NCBI RefSeq assembly: GCF_002813775.1
Contig: NZ_CP020370.1
Coordinates: 1,083,501-1,147,500, forward strand
DNA from: Candidatus Thiodictyon syntrophicum
Lineage (GTDB): Bacteria > Pseudomonadota > Gammaproteobacteria > Chromatiales > Chromatiaceae
Reading direction: 5' to 3'
Length of the DNA stretch: 64,000 nucleotides
This document shows positions 1 to 9,332 of this stretch, piece by piece; the stretch's first letter is position 1; each line of letters starts with the position of its first letter. The notes beneath the pieces are model-generated. The model was not told the origin of the DNA, searched no databases, and saw nothing but the letters and a program-made list of their open reading frames with translations. The translations under genes and the position numbers were made by a program.

Positions 1-2682
1 GATGATCGTCTTGCGGACGTTGTTGATGATCCCCTCGGCGATGGCGTTCCGGGAGAGCTTGCCGGTCGCGTTGAGCTTCCTGGCGATGGCGTCGTGAATG
101 CCGGTCTCGATGATCATTTCGACCAGGGAATAGTCGTCCAGGGTCCCTTGCGCGGCGGCCGGATCGGCCTGGATGTAGGTGTTGATGAGGTGGCGCATGT
201 CGCCCTCGAAGGGCTTGGTGTCCAGCTCCTCACCCGAGTGGTGCTTAATGGCGGCGCGGATGTCGCTATAGAGATCGGCCTCAGCCTGCAAGGTAACTGC
301 CTCGGCGTCCATATAGCCCGCCTCGGTCAGGTATTGCGCGATGGCGGCAAAGGCGCGCACGAAGGCGGCGACCGCCTTATAGAACGCCACCCGCAACGGC
401 TCGGTCTCGCCAAGTGCCGCGGGATTGGCCGCGTCCCCGCAAAAATACCGCAGGAATTGCTCGACCTCACGCGGCGCTGTGACCGGTTCGCAGAGATAGC
501 GCAGCGCCTCACGGGCCTCCTCCAGCCGATTTCTGCCCTCCTCCAGCCAGTCCTTGAGATGTACATTGTTGTCGCCGCCGCTGCCCTGGTCCGGGTCCAG
601 CTCGTCCGAGCTATAGACGGCGATGGCCTGCTGCACGTCCCCGAACAGTTCCTTGAAGTCGACGATATAGCCGTAGTCCTTGTCGTCCCCATCGAGCCGG
701 TTGGTCCGGCAGATGGCCTGGAACAGGTTGTGGTCGCGCAGTTCCTCGTTGTCGAGATAGATGCAGGTGCAGCTCGGTGCGTCGAAGCCCGTCAACAGCT
801 TGCTCACCACGATCAAGAGCTTGAGGTTCGCCGGCTCCGCGACGAAGCGGCGCTTGATCTCCTCCTCATAGGTCTTGGCCTTGGTCTTATCGGGCTTCGC
901 CACGATGTCTTGTAAGAGCGCAGTATAGGTATCGAACTTGTAGCGCTCGTCGCTGTCCCGTGGGTCACGGGAGATGGCGTTGTGGTTCGGCTCGAAGGAT
1001 GTGATGATCCCGCAGTAGCGACCGAAGCTTTTGTTCTGGAACAGCCGGAAATAGTGGCAGGCGTCGTAGATCGAGGCGGTCACCAGGATGGCCGTGCCGC
1101 GGTCGTTGTTGAGGCGGGGCTTCAGGCTGAAGTCCTCGATGATGCTGGCGATGATGCGCTCTTTGCGCTCCCCCGAGCTCATCAGATCTTCCATCGTCGC
1201 CCACAGCTTGCGCAACACCGCCTTTTGGAAATTGTTGAGCGTCTTGGTATGCTGCTCAAACCACTGATCGATGGCCGTCTGCGAGCCGAGCCGTTGCGGC
1301 ACGTCGCGGGCCTCGTATTTGAGGTCGAGCACCACTTTGTCGGCCACCGCCTGGTGAAATTTATAGGTGTGGATGTAGGTGCCGAAGACATCGCGTGTCA
1401 TCCGCCGGTCCTTGCGCAACAGGGGCGTACCGGTGAAACCGATGAAGATCGCGTCCTTGAGCCAGCGCTTCATCTGCGTGTTCATGTCGCCACCCTGGGT
1501 GCGGTGGCATTCATCCACGAAGACGTAGAAGCGACCATGGATGGGCGGCGCCGGACCCTTCAGGTCGGCCGGATCGAACTTGTGGATGAGGGCGCACAGG
1601 AGGCGCGGCGTGGGCGATCCCAGCTTCTCGACGAACTCCGCCCGCGAGCCGATGCGCGGCGAGGGCGAGTCGGCGCCGATGACCCCGGCGCTCTTCATCA
1701 CCCCCTCGATTTGCTTGTCCAACTCGTCGCGGTCGGTAATGATGAGGATACGCGCATCGGGGTCGTGCTCCAGCAGCCACTTGGCGATGAGCACCATCAG
1801 GATGCTCTTGCCGCTGCCCTGGGTGTGCCAGATGACACCGCCCTCGCCTTGGCCGATCCGCTCCTGCGCCGCCTTGACGCCCTGGAACTGGTGCGGACGC
1901 GGCACCTTCTTGTGGCCCGCGTCGAAGATGACGAAGTTGTGGATCAGGTCGAGCAACCGGGTCTGGTTGCAGAGTTGCGCGAGCGGCCGATCGAGCAGCG
2001 CACCGGCCGCGAGTGCCGTGCCCGCCTCGGGGGCGGCCTCGTCCTTCCACCGGACGAAGAACTGCTCCGGCGTCCCCGTGGTGCCGTAGCGCAGGCCCTG
2101 CGAGTCGCTGCCCGCCAGCAGCAATTGCACGGTGCTGAAAAAGCCCTGATTGAAGATCGGCTCCTGATTGGTTATGAGCTGGCGCACGCCGTCGGCCACC
2201 TCCACGGAACTGCGCTTGAGCTCGATCATCGCGACGGCGATGCCGTTGATATAGAGCACCAGGTCCGGGCGCCGCTCATAGCCGCCCTTGAGCGTCACCT
2301 CCTCGGCCAGCCCAAAGTCGTTATTCTCCGGGTGATCCCAGTCGATCAGGTGCACGGTATCGAAAGCCTGGCCGGCGACGATCTGCACTTGCACCCCGTA
2401 ACGCAGCAATTGATAGGTGCGCAGGTTGGCCTGATAGAGCGTGATGCCCGTGACATCCGCGGCCAGCTCCAGCTTGCGCAGGGCGGCACAGATATGCGCG
2501 TCGGAATAGCCGCGCCTCATGAGGTTTGCGCGCAGCAGCGCTGTCTCAATGGGGCGGTTATTGTGCCGCTTGCTCCAGTCGCTGAGGTAGCTGAAACCCA
2601 GTCCACCGCGCTCGATCGGCTTGGTAAACAGGGCGATCACGCGGTTCTGGGTGCGGCGTTCGGAGCGGGCTTGTTCAGACAT
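1..2682 (-). CDS. hsdR: Type I restriction enzyme R subunit, partial (C-terminus off the left edge)
   Basis: ATP-dependent translocase and nuclease subunit of a type I restriction complex; it works with the HsdM and HsdS encoded upstream. The frame stays open for 894 codons from ATG 2682 to base 1, so roughly the last hundred residues are missing. Near residues 139-156 lies the PD-(D/E)XK nuclease signature ([19 protein letters not shown]). A Walker A motif (HTQGSGKS) and a DECH-type box ([13 protein letters not shown]) mark the superfamily 2 helicase core, followed by FIGFTGTPL. It is the last gene of the minus-strand locus hsdM, DUF1016, hsdS, rhuM, hsdR, 78 bases after rhuM. The family assignment is secure; activity depends on a working HsdS, and the copy here is frameshifted. 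Confidence 0.95.
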   Translation of the reverse strand, partial: MSEQARSERRTQNRVIALFTKPIERGGLGFSYLSDWSKRHNNRPIETALLRANLMRRGYSDAHICAALRKLELAADVTGITLYQANLRTYQLLRYGVQVQIVAGQAFDTVHLIDWDHPENNDFGLAEEVTLKGGYERRPDLVLYINGIAVAMIELKRSSVEVADGVRQLITNQEPIFNQGFFSTVQLLLAGSDSQGLRYGTTGTPEQFFVRWKDEAAPEAGTALAAGALLDRPLAQLCNQTRLLDLIHNFVIFDAGHKKVPRPHQFQGVKAAQERIGQGEGGVIWHTQGSGKSILMVLIAKWLLEHDPDARILIITDRDELDKQIEGVMKSAGVIGADSPSPRIGSRAEFVEKLGSPTPRLLCALIHKFDPADLKGPAPPIHGRFYVFVDECHRTQGGDMNTQMKRWLKDAIFIGFTGTPLLRKDRRMTRDVFGTYIHTYKFHQAVADKVVLDLKYEARDVPQRLGSQTAIDQWFEQHTKTLNNFQKAVLRKLWATMEDLMSSGERKERIIASIIEDFSLKPRLNNDRGTAILVTASIYDACHYFRLFQNKSFGRYCGIITSFEPNHNAISRDPRDSDERYKFDTYTALLQDIVAKPDKTKAKTYEEEIKRRFVAEPANLKLLIVVSKLLTGFDAPSCTCIYLDNEELRDHNLFQAICRTNRLDGDDKDYGYIVDFKELFGDVQQAIAVYSSDELDPDQGSGGDNNVHLKDWLEEGRNRLEEAREALRYLCEPVTAPREVEQFLRYFCGDAANPAALGETEPLRVAFYKAVAAFVRAFAAIAQYLTEAGYMDAEAVTLQAEADLYSDIRAAIKHHSGEELDTKPFEGDMRHLINTYIQADPAAAQGTLDDYSLVEMIIETGIHDAIARKLNATGKLSRNAIAEGIINNVRKTII

Positions 2683-2760
2683 CGGAATCTCCCTGGGAAA
2701 CGAGCCATACCCTCCTGATGAGGCGTAGCGGTGGTAGCGGATTGGATACGGGGAGCCTGC

Positions 2761-3810
2761 TCATGACCTCGGCGGCTTCGATGGTCTTGGCCTTGACAGC
2801 TTCTTCACCGCCTTCGCTGCCTGCTCAAACTCTGCGTCCACGCGCTGCGGCTGCGCATCCAGTAACCGACGATAGCGCACATACTCCAACTCGGCCTTTG
2901 CCCTGGCGGATTCGGCGGAAATCGTGCCCGCGTGATTCAGCAGTTCGCGGCCGGAGATCTTCAGAAACTCATCCAGTTTCGAGACCCAGTCCCGCATGGT
3001 CATCGGCCTGCGTTCCAGCGCCTGCAACTCCGCATATTCGAGGTAGAGATTCACGATGCGGTTCAACACCTGCAGTTCGTCCTCCGTGAGGAAATTCTTG
3101 GCCACGGCCACGTCATCCTTGCGCACGATGCCGCCGGGCCGTGTCGCTTGCAGGCCCATAAAGGGCTTCGCCGCATCCGCGCGCTCGGCGATCACCTCGG
3201 CAGCCGTGTGACCGTGGGTCGCCCAGTGCATCTTGTTCTGCACCGTGGCGAAGAAGCGCTGCGAGGTCTCGTCGTCGGGCGTGTAGTCCACGCTGGTCGC
3301 GTAAATGTCCAGGACCTTCTGATAAAATCGCCGTTCGGACGAGCGAATGTCCCGAATACGTTCCAGCAGCTCGTCGAAGTAGTCCTGCTGACCCTTGCCC
3401 GGCGGGTTCTTGAGCCGCTCGTCATCCATGGCGAAGCCCTTCACCAGATAGTCGCCCAAGCGCGCCGTCGCCCATTGGCGGAACTGGGTACCGCGATGGC
3501 TGCGCACCCGGAAGCCCACGGCCAGAATGGCCTCCAGCCGGTAATGGCGCAGGCTCCGTGTCACCTCCCGGCCACCTTCGACCCGAACTTGTAAGTAATC
3601 CTTACAGGTTGCCTCCACCGCCAGTTCGCCTTCGGCAAAGATGGCCTTCAGATGCAGCGTTACGTTCTGGGGCGTGGTCTGGAACAGTTCGGCGATCTGC
3701 GCCTGCGTCAACCACAAGGTATCGTTCTCCAACCGGCACTGGATGCGTGTGCGCCCGTCCTCCGTCTGGTAGAGCAGGATTTCGGATTGCGGCAAGGGTT
3801 CGTCGCTCAT
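2761..3810 (-). CDS. rhuM: RhuM-family protein
   Basis: A 349-residue protein of the RhuM ('virulence protein') family, whose biochemical role is unknown. The N-terminal part (about residues 25-110) has a helix-turn-helix-like stretch (LTQAQIAELFQTTPQNVTLH) followed by the family's conserved block around YRLEAILAVGFRVRSHRGTQ. The C-terminal half is helical and charged. Its ATG overlaps the hsdS stop by 4 bases (ATGA), so the genes are translationally coupled. RhuM genes are often found inside type I restriction operons, as here, but a role in restriction is inference. Full length, no sign of decay. Confidence 0.88.
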   Translation of the reverse strand: MSDEPLPQSEILLYQTEDGRTRIQCRLENDTLWLTQAQIAELFQTTPQNVTLHLKAIFAEGELAVEATCKDYLQVRVEGGREVTRSLRHYRLEAILAVGFRVRSHRGTQFRQWATARLGDYLVKGFAMDDERLKNPPGKGQQDYFDELLERIRDIRSSERRFYQKVLDIYATSVDYTPDDETSQRFFATVQNKMHWATHGHTAAEVIAERADAAKPFMGLQATRPGGIVRKDDVAVAKNFLTEDELQVLNRIVNLYLEYAELQALERRPMTMRDWVSKLDEFLKISGRELLNHAGTISAESARAKAELEYVRYRRLLDAQPQRVDAEFEQAAKAVKKLSRPRPSKPPRS

Positions 3811-5113
3811 TCCTTCACCTGCGCGTGCACCGCGTCTTTGGGTGCGACCAATCGCGTGCGGCCGGTGAGCAGTTCCTGCATCATGGCCTGCTTGAGGGCG
3901 CGGGTCTTGGTGCGGCGGGACTCCAGTGCCGCGAGCTCGGCGTCCATGTCGGCGAGGACGGCGGCGATGGCCGTTTGTTCGTCTTTAGTCGGAGGGAGTC
4001 GCATCTCGAATGTTTGGAAAGTCGGAAGGCGTAGAGAGTCAACTGTCGCCTTAACGGTGTTCTGCATGGCCCATACGCCGAAGTGCATTGCCATGTAAAG
4101 ATAAACGAACTTCGCTGAGACCTCTGGTTCGAACTGAGTGATGGCGTAAACGCGCTGATGCACGTCGAAGCGCCCCCTAATGTAGTGGAAGATGCTCCCG
4201 ATTCGGCCTTCCCCAGGTACAAGGATAGCCTCACAGTCATGGGAATATGTATCAATCCGCTCAATGACGTCGGAGCGCACGAAAAACGGATACTTTCCGC
4301 CCTCGATTTTGTCCTCGTTGTTTCGGCTTCCGGTCTTGATGTGCGCAACGTTGCCCAAACAATTTACTTCCCAGGCGCCGTGGAATCCGGGCAGGCGGGT
4401 TCGGCCGGTGAGGAGTTGCTGCATCGCGGCCTGTTTGAGGTTGCGCTTCTTGGCAACGAGTCGGTCCAGCCCGCCCAGCAGCGCATCCACATCACCCAAG
4501 GCCATCGCGATAGCTTCTTGCTCGGCAAGGGGGGGAGAGCGACAGGTAGCTGGCCAATAGCCGTCTTGTTGATCGTGGCCAAGTTTGTTGTCTGCTTCCC
4601 AGCCACAAGGAAATAGCGTCGCGCTTGAGTGCCGCCGGTCCAAATATTCAAATATTCATGTGATAGAGTCGGCCGGCATCGGACAACAAACACATGGTTC
4701 TGGTGAACGCATGGGCTGAGCTCGCCATGCCAACAAGACCCGCGCCCCAACTTGTCGAGGTCTCCCCCTTCATTCATCAATACGTCCCCGGGCAGGACGG
4801 CGTAGCGCGCGATGTCGTTACGCGACACCTCAATCTCGCTCATCTCCGTGAGATCCAAGAAACCATCTTGAACATTTGCCACTCGAAGATAATGCACAAG
4901 GATCGGATCGGGAACCGAAACATTAGCGTTCTTCGCAATACCTGACCTGATTTCAGCAACATTGCAAAGGGGCATTACCTCCCAATCAACCGGAAGCACG
5001 CCGGCAGCCGTCTGCTTGTAACCATGCGGAATCAATGGAGAATCGAGAGTGGGTAATTGAGAACGATTATGGCGATGATTTTCCATTTTCAATTCTCCAT
5101 TCTCCATTATCAT
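3807..5113 (-). pseudogene. hsdS: Type I restriction specificity subunit HsdS, split by a frameshift at a C7 tract
   Basis: DNA-recognition subunit of the type I complex, with two target-recognition domains each followed by a conserved helix. The first half reads from ATG 5113 (ATG 5086 is also possible) to ...QLPVALPPL. The second half continues in another frame as LAEQEAIAMALGDVDALLGG and ends at 3807 after a second TRD and the helix QTAIAAVLADMDAELAALES. The break is exactly at seven C residues on the coding strand (4529-4535); eight would restore ALPPLAEQEA. It could be a decayed gene, a phase-variable gene caught in the off state, or a sequencing error. The start overlaps the DUF1016 gene. 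GC content is visibly lower than in the neighbours, as is usual for TRDs. Confidence 0.88.
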
Positions 5114-6137
5114 CAAGCCCCGCTCCCTCCGCAGCCTCAACCAGCGTCCGCTCCAACTCCCGCCGCAGCTCCTCGCGTTCGGGCAGGTAGAGCTGATATT
5201 TCTGCACGAAAAGCTGACTGTTCATTTGGTAGGTAGCATACTCGACCAACAGCTCGTCTTTGTCGCGGGTAAGGATAATACCGATGGGCGGGTTGTCGCC
5301 CTCGGTGTTTTCCTCCGCAGCGAAATAACCCAGGTAGAGATTCATCTGGCCGATGTCGTGGTGCTCGACTTCGTCAATCTTGAGGTCGATGAGGACGAAG
5401 CAGCGTAAGATGCGGTGGTAGAAGACCAGATCGACGCGGTAGTGGCGGTTGTTGATCGTAATACGGTATTGCCTGCCGACGAAGGTGAAGCCTTTCCCCA
5501 ACTCCAGTAAAAAAGGCTGCAAGTGGTCGCACAGCAGGGTTTCAAGGTGGGTTTCCGAGGGGCGATAGGGCTCGGGTATCTTCAGAAACTCAAAGACGTA
5601 GGGCTCGCGCAGGAGATCGGCGGGCTGCTCGATGACCTGGCCTTCGTTCGCCAGTTGCAGAATGCCGGCCTTGTCTTTGCTGACCGCAAGTCGCAAGAAC
5701 AAGGAGGCGCTCTTTTGCCGCTTCAGTTCCGGGACCGACCAACGTTCGGCGATGGCCTGCCGTTCGTAAAACTGGCGTTCAAGCTCGTCGTCCAGCTTGA
5801 GGAGTTCCACATAGTGCGACCAACTCAATTGGTGAGAAGGCTTCTGACTTATTGGATAACGTAGGTACAGCAGCCGCATGTACACGAGGTTGCTGCGGCT
5901 GAAGCCCTTGCCGTGACGCACCCCAAGGTCGCGCGCCAATTGGCTCAACAAGGCCCGGCCGTACTCGGCTCGAATATTTCCTGCTTGCTCATATTCGACG
6001 ATGTACCGCCCGACCCGCCAATAGGTGTCGAGGAGATGTACGTTGACGGCCTGTACCGCCTGAACCCGGCCGTGGGTATAGGTATCCGAGATCTGTTCCA
6101 GGAGATGTCGGTAGCCATCGCTTCGGGCTAAGTCCAT
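5067..6137 (-). CDS. DUF1016 / YhcG-type PD-(D/E)XK nuclease domain protein
   Basis: A 356-residue member of the YhcG/DUF1016 family. The N-terminal domain (about 1-165) carries HLLDTYWRVGRYIVEYEQ and the GKGFSRSNL motif. The C-terminal PD-(D/E)XK fold shows YRVDLVFYHRILRCFVLIDL followed by K, with the catalytic acidic residues and lysine in place. Such proteins occur inside type I restriction loci; the function is unproven, probably nucleic-acid cleavage. The start overlaps the end of hsdM by 10 bases, and the 3' end overlaps hsdS. The last residues (NGEWRIENGKSSP) are encoded by a short GGAGAAT/GGAAAAT tandem-word repeat around 5040-5110, so the C-terminus has probably been extended by repeat DNA. 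Confidence 0.9.
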   Translation of the reverse strand: MDLARSDGYRHLLEQISDTYTHGRVQAVQAVNVHLLDTYWRVGRYIVEYEQAGNIRAEYGRALLSQLARDLGVRHGKGFSRSNLVYMRLLYLRYPISQKPSHQLSWSHYVELLKLDDELERQFYERQAIAERWSVPELKRQKSASLFLRLAVSKDKAGILQLANEGQVIEQPADLLREPYVFEFLKIPEPYRPSETHLETLLCDHLQPFLLELGKGFTFVGRQYRITINNRHYRVDLVFYHRILRCFVLIDLKIDEVEHHDIGQMNLYLGYFAAEENTEGDNPPIGIILTRDKDELLVEYATYQMNSQLFVQKYQLYLPEREELRRELERTLVEAAEGAGLDDNGEWRIENGKSSP

Positions 6138-8608
6138 GACGCCCCCATTCGCCTGAGATGTTCATCGACCCGCTCGGCAAGTGTCGCCACTTCGTCGATG
6201 ATTTGGGGCAGCGGTTCCGCGTAGCGTTCAGCCAACTCCCGGATGCGCCCGGTAAGTGTCTGCGACACGCGCTCCAACTCGCCCTGGACGGCCGCATCGA
6301 TCCGCGCCATCCATTTGTCGTCCACCACCAGCGCCTTGATCTCGGCCTCGCTGAGCTTGGGATACTTGGCATCGATCTTCTTGTCCAGTGCCTCCTGGGC
6401 TGCCTTGCGCTTGGCCTTGGTCTCGCCCTGGCGATCCAGCAGGTCCGCGTAGGCCGCAAGCGCTTCCCGCTCCTCCGCGTATAGCGGGTCCTTGCCGATC
6501 TCTTTCAGCCGCGCCTTCACGGCCTTGGCGGTGATCTTCTGCCGGTCAGCCTCGCCCTCGACGACCTCGGCGAGCAGCCCGTCCTCGCCGCCCTGCTCCT
6601 CGCGCTGTTCATCGAGTGCCTGCTCCAGCCGAGCGAGTTCGTTGTCGAGCGCTTCGATGGCATCGCGCTCGGCGACAAAGTAGTGGGCGACCAGGATGGT
6701 CGCGGGGATCAGGTCGGATTTGAAGCGGCGCCGGCCCTTCAGGTAGTCGTGCGGCTCGGGCCAGACCAGCTTGTTGTCGCGGTTCCTGACCTGGACGACC
6801 TCACGGGGGTGCGCGCCCTCGATCCAGCCGTCGACGGCGATCAGATAGGTGTCGTCCTGCATGGCCTCGGCCCAGTAGTCCAGCAGGTGCTGATAGACGT
6901 CGTAGGCGTCCAGCAGCGGGGCCTGGCGGAAGGCGGCGAGCAGGTCCTCGGCGATGCGCTCGATCAGGGCCTTGGGGTGGCCGTCGATGCCGAATGCCAT
7001 GAGCCGTGTGGTCGTGGATGTGCGCCACTCGGTAAAGAGCCCGGTCGCGGTCGTGTTGAAGGCGGTGAACTCGGGGTGCCCGAGGATGGCCGGCTTGACC
7101 TCCGGCAAGGGGCGCCGCAGGCGCGCATAGCCGGGGCGGCCGGCGGACTCAAAGAGTGCGGCACGCCCGCCCGGGAGGACCTGCCAGTAGTCGGCCAGCG
7201 CATCGAGGTCGCGCTCCGGGATGCCGCCGGCCAGGTGGGCGGTGATGTCGTGCAGGTCCTCCGGCTCCGCGCTGTCGATATAGCGCGGCAGGTTGAGGTT
7301 ATAGTCGTTGGCGGTGCTGCCGATCTCGGCGAAGGGCACCAGGCGGGCATAGCGCGGGGTCTCGGTCTGCCGGTTGAAGGTGTCGATGATCCGGTGGATG
7401 TCCTGCTCGCGCAGTCGATTCTTGTTGCCGTCCTTGATGAAGCCTTTGGAGGCGTCGATCATGAAGACGCCCCGGCGGGCGGCGGCGTTCTCCTTGTCGA
7501 GCACCAGGATGCAGGCGGGGATGCCGGTACCATAAAACAGATTGGCGGGCAGGCCGATGATGCCCTTCAGGATACCGGAGCGCACCAGTTGCCGGCGGAT
7601 GACGCCCTCGGCATTGCCGCGGAAGAGCACGCCATGGGGCAGGATGCAGGCGCCCCGGCCTGTGCCCTTCAGCGAGCGGATGATGTGCAGCAGATAGGCA
7701 TAGTCGCCCTGTTTGGTCGGCGGCTCGCCCCAGGCAAAGCGCTGGTAGGGGTCGTCGGCGGCAGCGACGCCGGTGCTCCAGGTCTTGTCGGAGAAGGGCG
7801 GATTGGCGACGACATAGTCGTAGGTACGCAGGCGTTCGCCGTCCTTGAACTTGGGCGCGGCGAGGGTGTCGCCGCAGAGGATGGTCGCGGTCGGGAAGTC
7901 GTGCACGATCATGTTCATGCGGGCCAGGCCCGCGGTGGTCACGTCCTTCTCCTGGCCCTTGATGGTGATGCGCTTACCGGCTTCGGCGGCGACCTTGAGC
8001 AGCAGTGAGCCTGAGCCGCAGGTGGGGTCATAGGCGGTGGTCGAGGCCCGGGCGTTGTATGGCCCGATGCCGATGACCTTGGCGATGACACGGCTGACCT
8101 CGGAGGGGGTATAGAACTGGCCCTTGCTCTTGCCGCTTTGCGTTGCGAAGTGACGCATCAGGTATTCGTAGGCGTCGCCCAGGATGTCGTCGTGCTCGGC
8201 GCGGTGCTGCGAGAAGTCGAGCTCGGGCTTCTGAAAGATGCCGATGAGGTTCGACAGTCGCTCGACCATCGCCTGGCCTTCGCCGAGCTTGTTGGGGTCG
8301 TTGAAGTCGGGGAAGTCGCTCTTCGACAGGCGGGCGTTGGCTTCCACCAGGGGGGTGATGATGTGCTTGTTGATCCGGTCGCCGATGTCGCTCTTGCCCT
8401 TGAGGGCGATCATGTCCCTGAAGCTCGCGCCCTTGGGGATGTTGACGGGCGGGGCGAAGTCGTCGCTGTCGGCGTACTTGTCGCTGACGTACTTGATGAA
8501 CAGCATGAACAGGACGTAGTCCTTGTACTGACTGGCATCCATGCCGCCGCGCAGTTCGTCGCACGAGGCCCAGAGGGAGGAGTAGAGATCGGATTTCTTG
8601 AGGGCCAT
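6128..8608 (-). CDS. hsdM: Type I N6-adenine DNA methyltransferase subunit HsdM
   Basis: Modification subunit: transfers methyl from SAM to adenine N6 in the sequence chosen by HsdS. The start is ATG 8608, giving MALKKSDLYSSLWASCDELR; further upstream codons do not resemble the family. The SAM-binding motif DPTCGSG is at residues 194-200 and the catalytic NPPF at 269-272. At 826 residues it is much longer than the usual roughly 500. The C-terminal third (about 640-826) is charged and predicted coiled coil (EEQGGEDGLLAEVVEGEADR region). It is the first gene of the minus-strand locus. The long tail may mediate subunit contacts; that is inference. Confidence 0.95.
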   Translation of the reverse strand: MALKKSDLYSSLWASCDELRGGMDASQYKDYVLFMLFIKYVSDKYADSDDFAPPVNIPKGASFRDMIALKGKSDIGDRINKHIITPLVEANARLSKSDFPDFNDPNKLGEGQAMVERLSNLIGIFQKPELDFSQHRAEHDDILGDAYEYLMRHFATQSGKSKGQFYTPSEVSRVIAKVIGIGPYNARASTTAYDPTCGSGSLLLKVAAEAGKRITIKGQEKDVTTAGLARMNMIVHDFPTATILCGDTLAAPKFKDGERLRTYDYVVANPPFSDKTWSTGVAAADDPYQRFAWGEPPTKQGDYAYLLHIIRSLKGTGRGACILPHGVLFRGNAEGVIRRQLVRSGILKGIIGLPANLFYGTGIPACILVLDKENAAARRGVFMIDASKGFIKDGNKNRLREQDIHRIIDTFNRQTETPRYARLVPFAEIGSTANDYNLNLPRYIDSAEPEDLHDITAHLAGGIPERDLDALADYWQVLPGGRAALFESAGRPGYARLRRPLPEVKPAILGHPEFTAFNTTATGLFTEWRTSTTTRLMAFGIDGHPKALIERIAEDLLAAFRQAPLLDAYDVYQHLLDYWAEAMQDDTYLIAVDGWIEGAHPREVVQVRNRDNKLVWPEPHDYLKGRRRFKSDLIPATILVAHYFVAERDAIEALDNELARLEQALDEQREEQGGEDGLLAEVVEGEADRQKITAKAVKARLKEIGKDPLYAEEREALAAYADLLDRQGETKAKRKAAQEALDKKIDAKYPKLSEAEIKALVVDDKWMARIDAAVQGELERVSQTLTGRIRELAERYAEPLPQIIDEVATLAERVDEHLRRMGASWT

Positions 8609-8845
8609 GGTGCGATTCAGTCGTGCTGGTCTAGAGGGTCCGCAGCGGCCCCGGATCAAGGCCCGCACCGGTGCGCCGACGGCGCGAGGCGGGCGGGCGG
8701 CGCCCCGTCAGGTCGGGCGCGGTGCGCAAGATCGGCGTGGACGTCGTGGCCCGCTGCTCGGCGGTCATGCGGGGAGGCTACGGCAATATAGCGTAAAGCG
8801 CGTGCGCGTCGGTCAGATCGGACGGAACGACATGCGGACCCGGAA
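8609..8845. other. Intergenic region upstream of hsdM
   Basis: About 240 bases between the hsdM start and the tRNA terminator. No convincing gene is seen on either strand. It should contain the hsdM promoter, but no clear -35/-10 pair could be picked out. Confidence 0.4.
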
Positions 8846-8881
8846 ACACCGACGGCGCCATCCGGATGGCGCCGTCGGTGT
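8846..8881 (-). terminator. Perfect 36-bp palindrome, likely tRNA-Arg terminator
   Basis: The 36 bases form a perfect inverted repeat centred on TCCGGA, with 18-base arms starting ACACCGACGGCGCCATCC. It lies 16 bases past the CCA end of the minus-strand tRNA. In the transcript the stem is followed only by TTTCC, so the U tract is weak, but the stem is very strong. Confidence 0.75.
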
Positions 8882-8897
8882 GATTCAGAGAGGAATT

Positions 8898-8974
8898 TGG
8901 CGCGCCCGACAGGATTCGAACCTGTGACCCCAGCCTTCGGAGGGCTGTACTCTATCCATCTGAGCTACGGGCGC
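8898..8974 (-). tRNA. tRNA-Arg (anticodon CCG)
   Basis: On the minus strand the sequence folds as a full cloverleaf. It has acceptor GCGCCCG/CGGGCGC, D arm GCTC...GAGT, anticodon stem CAGCC/GGCTG with loop CTCCGAA (anticodon CCG), a 5-base variable loop, and T arm ACAGG-TTCGAAT-CCTGT. The discriminator is G and the 3' CCA is encoded (8898-8900). It reads CGG arginine codons. It stands alone, with a palindromic terminator directly after it. Confidence 0.96.
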
Positions 8975-9172
8975 TTGTGACTCGATTGACCCTCAAGGTC
9001 GTAAGTCGCGGCGTTGGCGAGGGACCCTTGCGGTCTGCTCTACGCGACTTGTAAGGATACAGGGGCCGGGGCGGTGCGTCCATATCCGCGTGGCGGACGC
9101 CGCCGGGGGCCGGGCGGGCGGACCAGGGCCGGCCCGTCCGGCCGGAGACCCTGAGGGTCGCGCAGCGACGCG

Positions 9173-9246
9173 GTGGGAGCGGCTTCAGCCGCGACGCGAC
9201 CTCGCAGGCTGCCGCGTAGTCTCGTCGCGGCTGAAGCCGCTCCCAC
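9173..9246. repeat. Intergenic inverted repeat with 24-base arms
   Basis: Two perfect 24-base arms (9173-9196 and 9223-9246), beginning GTGGGAGCGGCTTCAGCC, surround a 26-base loop. It lies just past the 3' end of the rep gene. The form is that of a REP-like hairpin; no other copy was noticed in this window. Confidence 0.8.
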
Positions 9247-9332
9247 GGGGACCCGCGGGTTCCGGGCGACGGACCACTCTTCGCGGCCCACCGGCTGAAG
9301 CCTCGGCCTCCGGTGGGGGGGACCGCGGGAGG

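Noticed and set aside
982-2718. 578-codon plus-strand frame opposite hsdR
   Set aside because: Shadow; HsdR motifs are on the minus strand.
3807-4643. Downstream half of hsdS as an independent gene starting at 4643
   Set aside because: The first residues are out-of-frame noise; similarity begins only after the C7 tract, so it is the second half of one gene.
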